Origin: Dicaeum eximium
Lineage: Eukaryota > Chordata > Aves > Passeriformes > Dicaeidae
Assembly: GCA_013396995.1 (NCBI GenBank)
Contig: VWZP01008344.1
Location: 1,093,302-1,157,301 of the forward strand
Reading direction: 5' to 3'
DNA length: 64,000 bases
Positions within the stretch are counted from its first letter, which is position 1, and the number at the start of each line of letters is the position of its first letter. The translations under genes were made by a program, and so were the position numbers. The notes beneath the pieces are model-generated. The model did not search any database, was not told where the DNA came from, and was given only the letters and a program-made list of their open reading frames with translations. Below, piece by piece: positions 14,935 to 27,462 of the stretch.

Positions 14935-17282
14935 AAAATGTTCTAAACACACCTTATAGTAATGAAAGAGTTAAATGACACACTTGATTTCATTCATAGA
15001 AGAGTTTTGTTTTACTAGAATTAAAATCATAGAACAGTTCAGAGAAGAGATCCAGTGTCATTTAGCAATAAGTTACCCTGGCTGAGTTTCTAGGGGAAAT
15101 AGTCACAATATAATTAATCTGGTGGAACAGCTGGATACACAGACTGCAATTAATTTTGCTCTGGATATTAAGAGTTCTACAGTATTTGAAAAGAAATTGT
15201 ATCGGTCAATAGATTTTTGAATTATGTAGGTTGTGGACAATAAAGCAAATCATTGTTGCTATTGTAAAACTTGTTTAAATCAACTGAATTATTACAGTCA
15301 ATCCGCATACTTAATAAATCTGTACTAGTATTCATTTATATGAAAAAAAAAACCAGATGCACATTTCAATTTCTAACTAAAGAGGCAAGAAAAGTTTTAA
15401 ATAAACCATCAGACTACTCTCAATAAACTGAACAAATGTGGAGCATTTACTGTTTCCTTGTTCAGCATGTTAAAAGCATATGAGAACAGTGCATAACTAA
15501 TATCCATACATCAGAAACTTGCTTCTTGGTTATGCAGGGATATAGGCAGTATCTCTTTAACAGTTTCTTTCAGGGAATATTTCTCCAATAAGAGTTGGAC
15601 TTTTAAGCAGATGGTCACTGCACAAGAAACAGTTGAACAGTGGCACCCAGAGGTGAAAAGTGTACTGCTCCTGAAGAGATTCCATGTATTGTAACCTGTT
15701 TCTCATCTTTTCCTTCTGTCATTCCCATCTTTTCTTTACCAAGTAACAAAAACCAAAAAAGAAATGCTGCAATTTGGATGAAAATCCTTCAGAGTTTAAA
15801 AAAAAAAAAAAGCTCCTGCTTTGTAACAACTATCATAGTTGGGAACACATTTTAGAAACACATTTTTCCTACATATTTTCTCTAACAAAGAATGGGATAA
15901 AAATAACCATGGAAAAAAACATATTCTTAGATGCATCTCCTTAGATGGAATTCTGAAGCCATAAAGTCTCGCACTCTGCCTAAATTGACTAGCTGAAATT
16001 ATTGTGCAGGATTGTAACAGGAACCCAAGCATAAAGGTTGCTGGTTTTTAGGAAAAAATCTTGGGATCACAGTACAAATAGAGTAATAGCTGATACAAAC
16101 TGTTCAAACTATCTCAGATGCCTTGACTTCAGATGTTTAGTAAAACCTACTGCATCATTTTCATAAAAGCACCAGGCTGAGAGCATCACCCCTCAGTGAA
16201 AACCTCCCTGAGCTCCTTTGCCAATATCTAGTTTTAGATAAATTAATATATTCATTATAAGCATGCCAGTTATTTATTTCATAAAAACTTTAAATAAATA
16301 TAAAGCTGTCCAGCATCAGTCCTAGGAAGGCCCAATAAAATGAGGTCCATTGATTTTTTTAATTAGAAAGGGCATACTTCAGGAATTTGCAATGTGTGCC
16401 TGCACCTTCCAGTTAGAGTGGGACTCTGCACCTGTGCTGAGCTGCAGCGAACCACATCCACACTCTCAAAGGGTCCTCAAAACAACATTCCACTTAACAG
16501 ACCATAATAGGCAAGTATCTGCTCAAATGAGATGACAGGAAATGCACAGAATGTTTCTGATGATTTTCCCTAGTAGCAAGACTTTTTGTCTGCTCTGCTC
16601 TTCATGCCACTTGTTAAAAGTATTGTTGCTGTTATCACCATCATTATAACCATTATTTGTTTATCATGTAAGGAACAGTTGTCATGTGGTGGGCAAAATG
16701 TGAAGTTCACCTTTCTGTCTCTGCATTTCCAGTCCATACATAAGGAAGGAGTTTCCACAAACTGCAGACAGAGGCAAATGCTCCTAAAATTATAGCTATA
16801 AGCACTGTGTTGGGGATTGAAGTTAGACTCAAATCCATACAAAACCAATCAACTGAATTCAACTTCTAATAGTTTATAGGGTAGGGCAGTTCTCCACATG
16901 TGCGTTTCAAGCAGGATTTTAAACAAATATTTGGAAGAAAATATGGAAGGGAATTATGGCTATGTTGCAAATTGATATCCTTCATCTCCCCATCACTCCT
17001 TCATTTTCCTATCTCTTTATTAAGGTCGCAGCTATTTGTGGGAAATGGTGGCTGCAAAGGCTGCACGGCAGACTCGCTGCCATGGAGCTACGTGCGGGAT
17101 TGAAGAGGCAGCAGCACGGCTCTCCGTACAGCGAACCCATAATGATCGCCAGTAAATGATCATATAATAGGAATTGTAGGGAGTGACGGTAAGTTTATGG
17201 CATGTTTTATCCCGCCTGAGCGCCGCTCGTCAATCCCGGCGCAGCCTCAGCTCCCGCCCTGCAGGGCCGCGCGGGCCGGGCC

Positions 17283-17300
17283 GGCGCCCTCTGGCGGCCA
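17283..17300 (-). promoter_or_regulatory. CTCF-type binding motif
   Basis: The + strand reads GGCGCCCTCTGGCGGCCA, so the minus strand reads TGGCCGCCAGAGGGCGCC. This fits the CTCF core consensus CC(A/G)CNAG(A/G)(G/T)GGC(A/G)C very closely. It lies inside an isolated CpG island between HNRNPA3 and the side expected to lead to MTX2/HOXD. Occupancy is not shown by sequence alone. Confidence 0.6.
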
Positions 17301-17346
17301 CGGCGTGCAGGGACGGGCCCCGCCCCGGCCCCGGGCGCGGAGGGAG

Positions 17347-17414
17347 CGGGATCGGGATTTGTTAGGGACCGGGGTCCCACCGGGATTGGGATTTGTTAAA
17401 GAGCGGGATCCCGC
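17347..17414. repeat. 34-bp direct tandem duplication in the CpG island
   Basis: Copy 1 (17347-17380) and copy 2 (17381-17414) are the same length and agree at 28 of 34 positions by hand alignment. They share CGGGAT, GGGATTTGTTA and GGG(G/A)TCCC(A/G)C blocks. Differences are scattered substitutions with no indel, which suggests one old duplication. Confidence 0.75.
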
Positions 17415-17559
17415 CAGGGACCGCTCCGAGGCGGACATCCAAGGCACGGATCGCCAGGCGCTTCGGGGGCCGTGCACGATTTGCTGCTTGCGAGAAGGCC
17501 TAAATAAAGGCACCGTTCGGATTCCCCGTGAGCATCAGCACTAGGTCAGCCCAACGCTA

Positions 17560-20500
17560 ACACTTCATACAGAACGGACTGTACTTATTATTACGTGTTA
17601 CTACATTCATTTTTGCCTCCGACGTCCAGAAAATATTTCAGTGATCCTAATTACAATCATGTTTGGCTGTTTCTTAAGATCCATTTATGGTCTTCTCATA
17701 GATACAGGCAACGATTTGGCTATATCATTTTTAGATTTTTGGTTCTAGTTCCCAGAAAATATCATCTGAGATCTATTCCCTCTGAAACAAATGTCACTTA
17801 AACGCATGGCTAGAAATGTAAAACTTAATAACAATTTTTAGAGCACAGTTTCTCTTGCAAGATTGTGCTGTAAAGAAGGTGTAAAAATAAATAATACTTA
17901 CCACCAGCCAATAAATAAAGGCAACATTTTAATTCCATAAAAATACGTTGAAAGAGGAGAAACATTTTATGGAGCAGGAGAATAGAAAATCAGTATGTAC
18001 TTCCTTCCAAAAGTATAGAATTTTCTGTGTTCTATAGAAGTGCAGGTGTGATATATGGGTGGGGGGAAAGCAACACACAACAAAATAAAACAAAAAGAGC
18101 AAAAGAAATCAAAACATCAGTTTACCCCTACTGATAACAGACAGAAACATTGAAACAGAAATGAATGTTCTTGTTTCAACATCTGCATGAAGGTAAGTAC
18201 AGTGCAAGAGATTGAGAGGATGATTCACCATTCTTTTTAGACATGCCTTTATAACGGACTGCTTTTTAAAAAACTATCAAAGGAAACAACATTGCTTTAA
18301 CCATTCCTGCCTTACCTGCAGCACCCAGGCTGGCATTCTCATTCATCCCCGCTCCCCAGACCCCACAATGGTAACACTGAAGACACCTGCTCATATTTAA
18401 CTGAGCCCAAACACACATTTTTCTGTTTTGTAAACACTGCAGCTTATTCTGTTTGGCTGTGGTGATCCAAGAGGAAAACAGATCTATAGTTTTGCCTTAG
18501 GGGGTTAAACATGAGAAATTACTCTGGTGAATTTTCCTTTAATAATCTTATCTGCTGCTTATGTGTGCAGCAGGAAGAAAACGCTCTCACTCTCACATAC
18601 ACCCCAAAGGCCTTACCCACAGAGCAAATGAGCAGCCCAAACTTCTCCTCTTGTCAATGGAAGACAGAAAGCATTCATGGGCTGCACGGATCATACATGG
18701 TACAGATTTTCATCATTTCTGGCAAACTAAACTGCCAAACCATCGAATCAATGGTCTCTTTATCCAATCTAATTCTCCACCACTCCGGGGGCATATATAG
18801 GAGCTTCCATGAAGTACAGCTGTAGAGTAAGGTATCAAGCAGCTACTGGCACAGCAGTTGGCAAATCTCTCCCAGAGTATGACAGATTATATACCCCTTA
18901 AAACACTGAATCAAATATGCCTGTAGATGTCATTAGTCCTATTGCTGGCTAATACCTTGTTTAAAAGTTAGACATTTAGTTTTCCATTAAAAACTAAATA
19001 TTTTTCTGAGAAAACACTTGATAGACTGGAACTCCACAAGAAGTTCTCCCAGACAAAATATCTCACATTGTGTATGCAGGGCACAGAATAGACCTGGCTG
19101 TGCCAGCACATGTGAAGACAATATTTCCGTTTCTAACCTCAGTGTCTCTATGATTACAAGGTTATAGAATACTTAAACAAAATTATTTGACATAGTTAAA
19201 CTATAGCAGCATCATATGACCTAATTAAATGCTATGTCTGGATATATATGAGTTTTATAGTACGTAAGACAATTTTACAGGTTTTGTTACTATTTACAAA
19301 AACATATTAAGCAAAGATCATTACATAAAGCCTAAAATTTTAATTTGAATCTACACTGGTAGATTCTTAGACTACGCATTATGTAAATTCATTTTATTTA
19401 GTAAAATCAAATTATAGCAGTGTGCTGCCCATCTGATTTTAACTAACCAATACACTTATCAAAATGACAGTATTATTTTCATAGCTGCCTGAATGTAAAA
19501 ATAAGTTCTGTTTGATATATAATGTTTATATTAATCCTTTTAAACATTTGCTGCCTTTCACCCCATAGGTGATCTCTGCAAAATGTGTTGAGTGATTTAT
19601 TAAGGTCTGACCCAGTAAAGTGCAGAGGAGGCTCACATCCCAGTGACTTCAGGAACGAGCTTCTCCATGAACCTTCTGGGATCAAGCTCTGAGGATTTGG
19701 CAATTCTTCTGGGCTGTGGTTTTGTTCAGATTCTAGTGTGCTAACTTGCTTTATCATGCTTTCATTTTGTACTGACGTCAAATAACAGCTCTATCCAGAC
19801 CCCACTTTCTGAGCAAAATTTTCAGTTAAGTCAATGTGAGTTTGAGTAATAAAGGAATGCAGGCATGAGTAAAAAATTGTCACAACTAAATCTTACATGG
19901 CAAAGTTTACTTAAGGATTTTATGCTACACAGATTTCACAGTCTAGACCTAAAAAAAGACAGCTATCATAGTTAATAGTTAATAAAGAAAATATAGCCAA
20001 AATATTTCCACTATAATGAGTAGTTTGTGCACCTAAAACTAATATTCACTAATCCTATGTGCATTTCTTTCTTGAGAATTTTCCTCTACTACAAAGCAAC
20101 ATGTAAATAAATCAATGGAAAAATACTGGAAAATTTAAATCAATAGTAGTTATTTTACAAATAAAAAGAAAACCCATTGTTCTAATTTTTCTTGTTTTCT
20201 GTTTGCCCTTATAGTCCAGAATTTCCTCTTTTTTTCTTGATATTTTGAAACCTGTCTGTTAAGTAACAGTGGTCATGAAAATCCAAAAGGCATTTGAAAG
20301 GATGCAGAGGGGATTTATCTGCTTATGATTGAACTGATTGATTCAATACAATAATAATTATTTTAAAAATATATACTGCATTTTAGAACACAATGGAAGA
20401 GCACTCAGTATTATAACAGGTAGCCTAATTTGAACACTAATAAAAAGACAGCACAGCATTCTTAAATTCTGGAAAAAAATGTGTTGTTCTTTCAGTTGTG

Positions 20501-23500
20501 TCTTTGCTAACAATTTGGAAGCATCCATTGTACTACTACTGCAGTGTTATTGAGCTAGTTTTATTAAGGCAAATTTATAGCAATGTTAGAAATTAATACC
20601 ACTCTTATTTCCTCCACTGCCTGGCTTTATTGAATGCCATGGGGCATATTAATCAGTAAAGCCAAGTAGTGCATGAAATAAAAGTATAAATTAACCTGTA
20701 ACATGAATGTAAAAGGAGGCTTAATAAAATAGAAATAAATAACACTTAATGATAATCAACCCTGCCTGGCTTAACCAAGCACAGAGTGCAATAATGCTAT
20801 CACAAAAAAAGTATTTAAACAAAGTTTAAATCATGATGCAATCAACATCATTTACAAAGTAATACTTACTTCACTGTATTGTTTAAATACACATAAAGCT
20901 ATATAAAGACACCCACTTTTCTACCCTGACACCTCTTCAGGTAAAATTCCTGCCAACTTTGGAAGCAGGCCTAAGGTACAAAGACCATGAATGGGAGAAC
21001 GATTTCCCCACAGTTTTTGTATTTAGATGTAACTGAAAAAGAAAACTGTTTGCATACACCCAAAATGCATCTCCAAATATCAGCTATGACCAGAACAGTC
21101 TTTTCAAGCCTATTTCACACAGGTGAACTGCACACAATGTGCATAGTGATTTATTAAGGGCTTGACCTTGCAAGTGTGTGAAGTCATTTTAACCTGTACT
21201 TAAATTTATGCTGTGGTTTTTCTAACAGCAGCGTGCTTTGAAGTATAACAGAAGGATTTTTTTAAGGGAAAGTATCTTCTTTCCAGGGTACAAAAAAACT
21301 CAGCACAAATAATTACTCTCAGTACACAAAATGATCTATGCAAATCTTTGCAAATCCAAAGATAATTTTGTAATCATAAAACAGTTGACAGCTTAGCTTT
21401 TCCCCACAGTTACTGAACTTCCAGCACACAGACATTTGCCCACATTCTCATCTATAATGACCACATTCATGAAAATTTACGCATTTGCAAAAACAATAGG
21501 GAAAAATGGCCAAAATCTGTCAGTACCATAAAACACCAGTGTGTCTGCTCCCTCTGCTGGCTCTGCCGCAAAGCTGACTGTGGAACACCTGCTGTGATTG
21601 CTCTGCTACAGCAGCACTCACACAAACGTGAAACAACTTTGCTAGAAATACCAAGCAACAAGAGGACAGGTAAGCTGAGAAACTCTGCATGAGTGACAGC
21701 ACACATCACAACAAAGACATGATACTAGAGAAAGGCTGTTGCAGATACAAGTGTGTACTACATTGGAGTTCATCGCATCCCAACCGTGACATCATTATGA
21801 AGAGGTACTAATATCAGATACAGCCAAAATTTAGCAGATACAGCAAGCTACACTTGAGACATTGTTTGGGTGGTGGAACCAGTATTAATTTAACTATTTT
21901 ACATTTTCAAATTGAATAAAACAGAGTTGCAGATGGGTTACATCCAAGAGTATCCAGTCTCTAGCAGAAATGGTTAAGAATCAGATTTTGCAGAAAATGT
22001 AATGACACTGAACAGGAGGCGAGCTTAACATTTAGTCCAAGTGAGGTCCCCACACTCTCGGATGATGTTTGCTAGGAGTTCTGGCAGCTAATGAGTTGAA
22101 CCATCTGCAGCAGTTTCCTGACAGATGTGGCCAACTCCCACACCAGGCACTCCATCTTCTGACACAGAACTCAGGAGGGCTCCAGTGACAGCATTCCAAG
22201 GGGAAGGCAGAACCGGCGCCCCAGGTACTCAAATGGGGGAGCTCTTTGTAAATAATAAAGCAGCCGGTTGGTTGGTTGCTTTTGTGGGGCTTTTGTTTTT
22301 TCTTTGGGGTTTGCGTGGTTTTGTCTGTTTGCGGTTTTTATTGCCAAAGAGCTTTTGAAACACATTCCTCTTGATTTCAAAATTATTATGATGCTTTTTT
22401 CCCACTTCATCAGCCATGGTATTACATTCTTCTCCAATAACTCCAACACAACATCAGTGGATTTAAAGGAATTATTTGAGAGCTCAATTTAGACAGGGTT
22501 CTTTTTTTAAGTTTGGTTTTGGCTTTTTTTTTTTAAATTGAGCTTCATGCTTTAACTCTGGATATTTCTAAATCCACTGAACTTAATGTATCATACAGAT
22601 TTTTAAATACAAAAATTTCAGAGAGTTTTGTGAGATGAACAAGGATATCCAGTTTAGAATTCACTAAATGTATATTATTTCATTGCTGTATTAACAAGAT
22701 GTGTTCCAGAGTAATAAAGAATGCAAACTGCTAAATTTGTATCTTATCCAGTAATAGTGTGAAAAGAAAACTTTAAAATACCCTTAAAATTGTGTTTAAA
22801 ATAATCCTTCTATATAAATTATTAGTTTAGGACAAGAAATACATTTGGTGTCTAATACCATGATAGTTAGACTGTCAATACAAATGGATGTATCAACATA
22901 ATGAATATTGGTCCTTATGCTTATGTCACTGAACTCCACATTATTTTGTTTGGAAGTCAAATGCCTTGTTAATCTCAGTGCTGACAACATTTTAGACATT
23001 ATTTCAAATAAGCAACTTTTTTCTTTTTTAATTAGAGTGGAGTTAGAATGAAAAGAAAATAAAAATGGTGGTTTAGTTACACATTGATATTATGTTTATA
23101 GACACTTGTTTAATTTAAAGCACAAAAAGAGAAAAATTAGCCTGTAGAATGCCATTTGTTGATCTCAAATTCAAAGTGTGTACCTAATCCTCTATGAGTG
23201 TTGCAACTGGGCAACACATAATATGTTCTTTAAAAAACTAAAACCTTATTTATTGAATCTGAAGTTATGTAAATGTTAAAAGACTGACAATTTTCAGAAT
23301 AAATCAAACAATTTAAGTCATTAATTAGGCAACAGCATTAAACACATATTATAAAACCCAGAGTTAAGAAATCAGTGAAGATTCATACTTGCATTTTAAT
23401 ATTTTAAGGGATATAGGGGTCTTTCCACTGAAATATTCCCTGTAGTATTAAATTAAAGCAGCTGTGTTGCAACAGCACAGGAGGAAAAGGAAGTGCACAT

Positions 23501-26160
23501 CTCTCACAGACACACTGGAAAGGAAAGGGGGTCAGAAGGAAATGTATGATGAAACCGTGACAGTATATTTCAGTTTAATATTTAGGCACCTCTTTTAAAT
23601 AAATTGCTTCTTTGTCTAACTCATTTGATTCCATCTCATACAAAAATTATTCTGTTTTCTTCATTCCCTTGGATTAGAAACATCCCTGTATTTTTCTACC
23701 AGTGCACTCACCTGTATTAGAGTGGAAGTAAGACTGTGGCAGCTCTGCTTGCTGCTGGCAGCTGTCACTAACACGAGATCTATCTTCACAAATATTATTA
23801 CAAGTGTGTTCATCTGAGGTGTCCTTATTCACAAGAGCTGACCTTCATGGCCATGTCTGACATTTAAAAAGAAAAGTTCTGTTTTACAACCTTCATTGTG
23901 CCTTCAGATATAAATTACTTGAAGAGTATTAGTAATAATAATTGATTTTAACAGTAAGTAATAGAGTTATAAACAGCTCCTACTATTTAATGAAAGAAAT
24001 GCTTCATCTTCTGGTTTTATTTATTAGTATTCAAGAGCCTTCCACAACCTCACCGAGATTGGTTATTGCTTAATTAAACTGGAAAAGATGACCTGTCAAT
24101 GACTCCTTGTTAGAAAGAAAAATAAGTTATTTTTTACATTTCTTTGCAAATGTTCTTAAGCGTTGCTTATTTTTCTTTTCTGTTGTGAGTTTATGTGAAC
24201 AGACAGTGAATCATGAACAATGAATTGTTTGAAATTTCTTCTCATGTTAATAAAATACAGGACTTTTTTTCATCTTAGGAGGTTGTATCAGCTAAATAAA
24301 TAGAATCAATTAAGAGTTTTGCCCTGCATTGGCCACGCTAAAGCTCTCCTTAATTTGCACAAGTGAATCAATTGCAGAAACCTTCTCAGATTCTTTACTC
24401 ACAACTAAAGTCTACTGCATTTTTAAAGAAATTCAGATTTCCAGCAACGTAAAAAAGCACCTACAGGTTCACAATGCATAACAATTGATGTTCACGTGTG
24501 AAAAACTAAGAATTAAAAAGCTTCACTGGCAAATGGTCTGATGAATGATACAATTACTCCATCAATAATGGCAGGAAGGTTTCAAATAAACAATACTCAA
24601 CTAAATCCAACTGTACAATTATAGCAGTGGCTCATTCTATTTTACATTTTTTTGGTCACAAGGTACTGATAACTGACAAATAAAACTTAATGTCACGTTA
24701 TCATGATGCAAATAAAAATATACCATACACTTAGATAAATGTCACACTTGAGACACTGTCTATCATCTCTCACCGCTAGCTGGCACCATAGCTTTAAAAA
24801 TGTAGTGATGTATCTGGTTTATATCTTACTAATTAACAAGCCAGCTACCCAATTTTTAACAGAAAACAATTACTCAAAGCAAACAAGAAATATTTGGGGC
24901 TATAAACTAAAATGAGTCTGAAAGCAATATTCTCAATGATGACTGGTATGATACATCCTGCAAAGGGAAATGGATAATAGTTAACAGACTCAGGGGGTGT
25001 TTTTATTACATGAAAATAAACGGTACTGTGCACAAATGGGAGAGTCTGATATTTTTGCTGCTGGCTGGGAGACCATAGGGGTCAATATCTTGGGTTATGA
25101 AGAGGATGAACCCCAATAAACTGCCTCCCTTACTGGGCTTTTCATCCCAAATTAACTCAGAGGCCACGTCAGGTTCACTCCCAAAGAAGCAGCTTTATTG
25201 CACTAGCTAATAAATTTCACAGAGTCTGTCTCCTTCACTGGCTTCCCTTTTCTCATTAGAGCCTGCTGCTTTCATTGTCTGCTGGCTGGATAGAGATGCC
25301 CTAGGAGGCAGGGCCCTGGGTTCCATTCTCTGACTGCAGTGGTTCTGACATTGCAGTCGACTTCACTGCCACGTTCTGCTCCAATTCTTTCAGACCAGCT
25401 GCTGTGGGCTGACCTGACACATGCACTGCAACATGAACTCACACATCCAGGCCCTTGCTAAGGTCAAAGTAGGGACTACAACCAGCCATTTACCATTCAG
25501 CCTCAGAAAAAGCCAAAATTTCAGGCGACTGTTCCAAACTGTCTATGAAATTTACATTTATTTATAGGTTGGACAAAGAAACCGATAAATGGTCACCTAA
25601 TACCAATAACAGAGCATTGATAAATTACAAATATATCATTTTTATGGCAAATCTCTCGGCTGTGGTCTAAATAGAAGAAATACTTTCATAATGTAAGAAA
25701 ATCTTTCCTAAAAAGAAAACAAAGCTTTCTCAACTATGGGACAGGTTCTGTAAAGCTGTTAATCAAATCAAAAGTCAATGTCAAAGTTAGGATATACTGG
25801 CAAGACTTGGGTATTGGAAATGGCAGTCATCTGCAGAGAACCCTGCTATTCTGGCCTTGGCTATAGGTCATAAAGTAACAGGTATTCATTTTACAATCAT
25901 CCATAGGACCAGAGAGAATGTACATTTTGAAGAAGAGTGCTGTACACGTTATGAATTCTGCAGTTGGTTCAGTAAAATAGCTAGCTGACTGCTCTTTCCC
26001 AAAACCACAGAAAAACTATCACACATTAACTTATACTGTTAGCTATGTAGGAAAAGAAGCATCCTAATTCTTACTCTGAAAAAGTCACCTGCGTAATTCT
26101 ATAATGAAATTTTTGTGCTACCTAACAGGGAAATGCAGAACTTTGTCTAGCCCTTCATTA
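17560..26160. other. Gene-poor AT-rich intergenic DNA
   Basis: No gene, RNA or known repeat was recognised. Local items are a perfect CRE octamer TGACGTCA at 19773-19780, a weaker CTCF-like sequence near 21548-21565 and a GT-rich stretch at about 22260-22340. A GC-richer segment at 25050-25480 is described separately as a possible old repeat. Confidence 0.65.
25050..25480 (-). mobile_element. Possible old LTR or other repeat remnant
   Basis: This segment is GC-richer than its flanks. On the minus strand it has a 'gcaataaagctgcttc' block that resembles the poly(A)-signal part of a retroviral LTR. An imperfect inverted pair lies at 25114-25133 ('caataaactgcctccctta') and 25182-25201 (reverse complement 'caataaagctgcttctttgg'). 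No TG...CA ends, target-site duplication, primer-binding site or coding remnant was identified, so the identity is a guess. Confidence 0.2.
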
Positions 26161-26164
26161 TGAT

Positions 26165-26370
26165 CTACAGCGGTCAGACTCTGCCCTGAGCACACTCCAG
26201 CAGCACTGCCAGGCCAGGCTGCAGCCTGCTGTCAGCACTGCACCTCCATGCAGCTGCAGAGCAGCAAAGGCAGCTCCCACCCCAGTGCCGAGCAGAGTGC
26301 GGATACTGACTGCACTCGTGTTTCCAGGGAAATCACTGACGTCATGGCAGGGCTGCTGTCTAAAATGACA
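26165..26370. promoter_or_regulatory. GC-rich block with a perfect CRE, candidate enhancer
   Basis: About 200 bp of clearly higher GC stands in AT-rich desert. It is rich in CAGC/GCTG E-box-like words and ends with the palindromic cAMP response element TGACGTCA at 26337-26344. There is no convincing frame or exon. The call rests on composition and motif content only. Confidence 0.3.
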
Positions 26371-27119
26371 CCATCAGTTCTAACATTGGAAGACTGTGCA
26401 CGGATGGATTTGGGTTAATAAACACAATTATAACATATATTCAAACTGGTATGGCACAAATACTTAGCTACCAAATGAAAAAGAAAAACAATCAAACAAA
26501 AGACTGGAAAGAAATTGAAGGAATCCACCTAGAACAAATTCTTTCTAAATAGCATTTTAAATCTCTTCAAGTAGTTTTATATTTGCTAGTGAATTTCGTT
26601 CTTCACTGATATTTTGTGTTTTGCAAAGATTTATTTCAAAAATAACTTTGTCTTGGAAGAAAAAAGAATATATTCTCATATTCCTGCTTTACAAGTAACA
26701 CTTGCAAAGTTCCCTCTGTAGCCAAACGTTTTGAGTCTTTGTTTTGTGTAACAAAAACTGTCAATAAACAAAAATTAGTTCTCTCTATTTTTTTACAAAG
26801 TCATTGAAGTTGACACTTTTTTGCTGTATATGCTCCACAGGATAAACACCGCCAACATCCACTAATCATAATGTTAAGAATGTGATGGGTTTGCCATTTT
26901 CCAAAGTTATTTTGAGGTCATTTTGGTAGTCTTGCAAATAGTCCACAGGGCAGCCCCTTGTAACTGAGTCAATTCCACAGAACTCAGGCCAGGAGGTGAT
27001 GGGGATGGAGGATCATAAATTGGAGAAAACCTCGTCTTAGTGAATGCAGCAGCAGAGAAGCCTGTAACGGCTGCGGTATAATAAAGAAGTGTTAGAGTTA
27101 ATCCACTGCTATCTGTCTT

Positions 27120-27462
27120 TATTTTGCTAACCCGGTCGAGTGGACACCACAGCATTGAGACTACATTAATCAAAATTTGGAATGACCTGCTTTTCATTGC
27201 AAACTGCAGTTATCTTTCTTTACTGATTGGCCTTGACCTGTCAGCTGCATTTGGTACTGCTGACCCTGGGGGTTCTCTCCAAAAGCTTGGAGTACTACGA
27301 AAGGTTGTCTGACTCTGTTCTTGCTCAGTTTAATTCATATTCTACTCAACATGCCCATTTTATTTCCAGTAGAAATTGTTCATTTAATTGCATTGTAAGT
27401 TTTATGGGGTATGCCCCAGGCTGCATTCTTTATGCCAAGCTTCTGAGTATTTCTATGTGGAA
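27120..27462 (+). mobile_element. Fossil LINE reverse-transcriptase fragment (L2/CR1-like)
   Basis: The frame starting at 27124 reads SSGHHSIETTLIKIWNDLL and then LLIGLDLSAAFGTADP. This parallels the L2/CR1-clade reverse-transcriptase core, which has a (S)GFR-type block, HSTETALL and then LLVLLDLSAAFDTVDH. After a frameshift near 27250-27300 the +1 frame carries on the same domain: LSDSVLAQFNSY, then GYAPGCILYAKLLSISM, corresponding to the family GVPQGSVLGPLLFSIYM. The catalytic Asp of the AAFDT block is Gly here, and the YADD motif is absent. The element is long dead, and more diverged than the CR1 copy at 1-835. Confidence 0.72.

Larger units (their letters stand above)
836..16890. other. 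Gene-poor AT-rich intergenic DNA
   Basis: No exon set, known protein domain or RNA gene was recognised. Open frames are short and scattered on both strands, as expected from AT-rich noncoding DNA. Items of note are listed separately: a possible CR1 3' tail near 3.6 kb, a 143-codon open stretch on the minus strand at 4608-5039, a 19-A run at 7404-7422 and a TTA-type microsatellite near 14.84 kb. In mammals the interval on this side of HNRNPA3, toward MTX2 and HOXD, is also gene-poor, so a desert is expected from synteny. Confidence 0.7.
17190..17540. promoter_or_regulatory. Isolated CpG island in the gene desert
   Basis: GC content rises sharply from the surrounding AT-rich DNA, with many CpGs between about 17208 and 17480. 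The island holds a strong CTCF-type motif at 17283-17300 and a 34-bp tandem duplication at 17347-17414. Just upstream, 'gacggtaagt' near 17185 matches a splice donor, so an unannotated noncoding transcript could start nearby on the + strand, but no acceptor or downstream exon is demonstrated. The frames through the island have GC-island composition (Arg, Pro, Gly, Ala) and are not convincing proteins. Confidence 0.6.

Noticed and set aside
21540..21565. Second CTCF-like motif (tgctccctctgctggctc)
   Set aside because: It matches the core only in part, with a mismatch at a conserved C, and lacks a CpG island; too weak to annotate.
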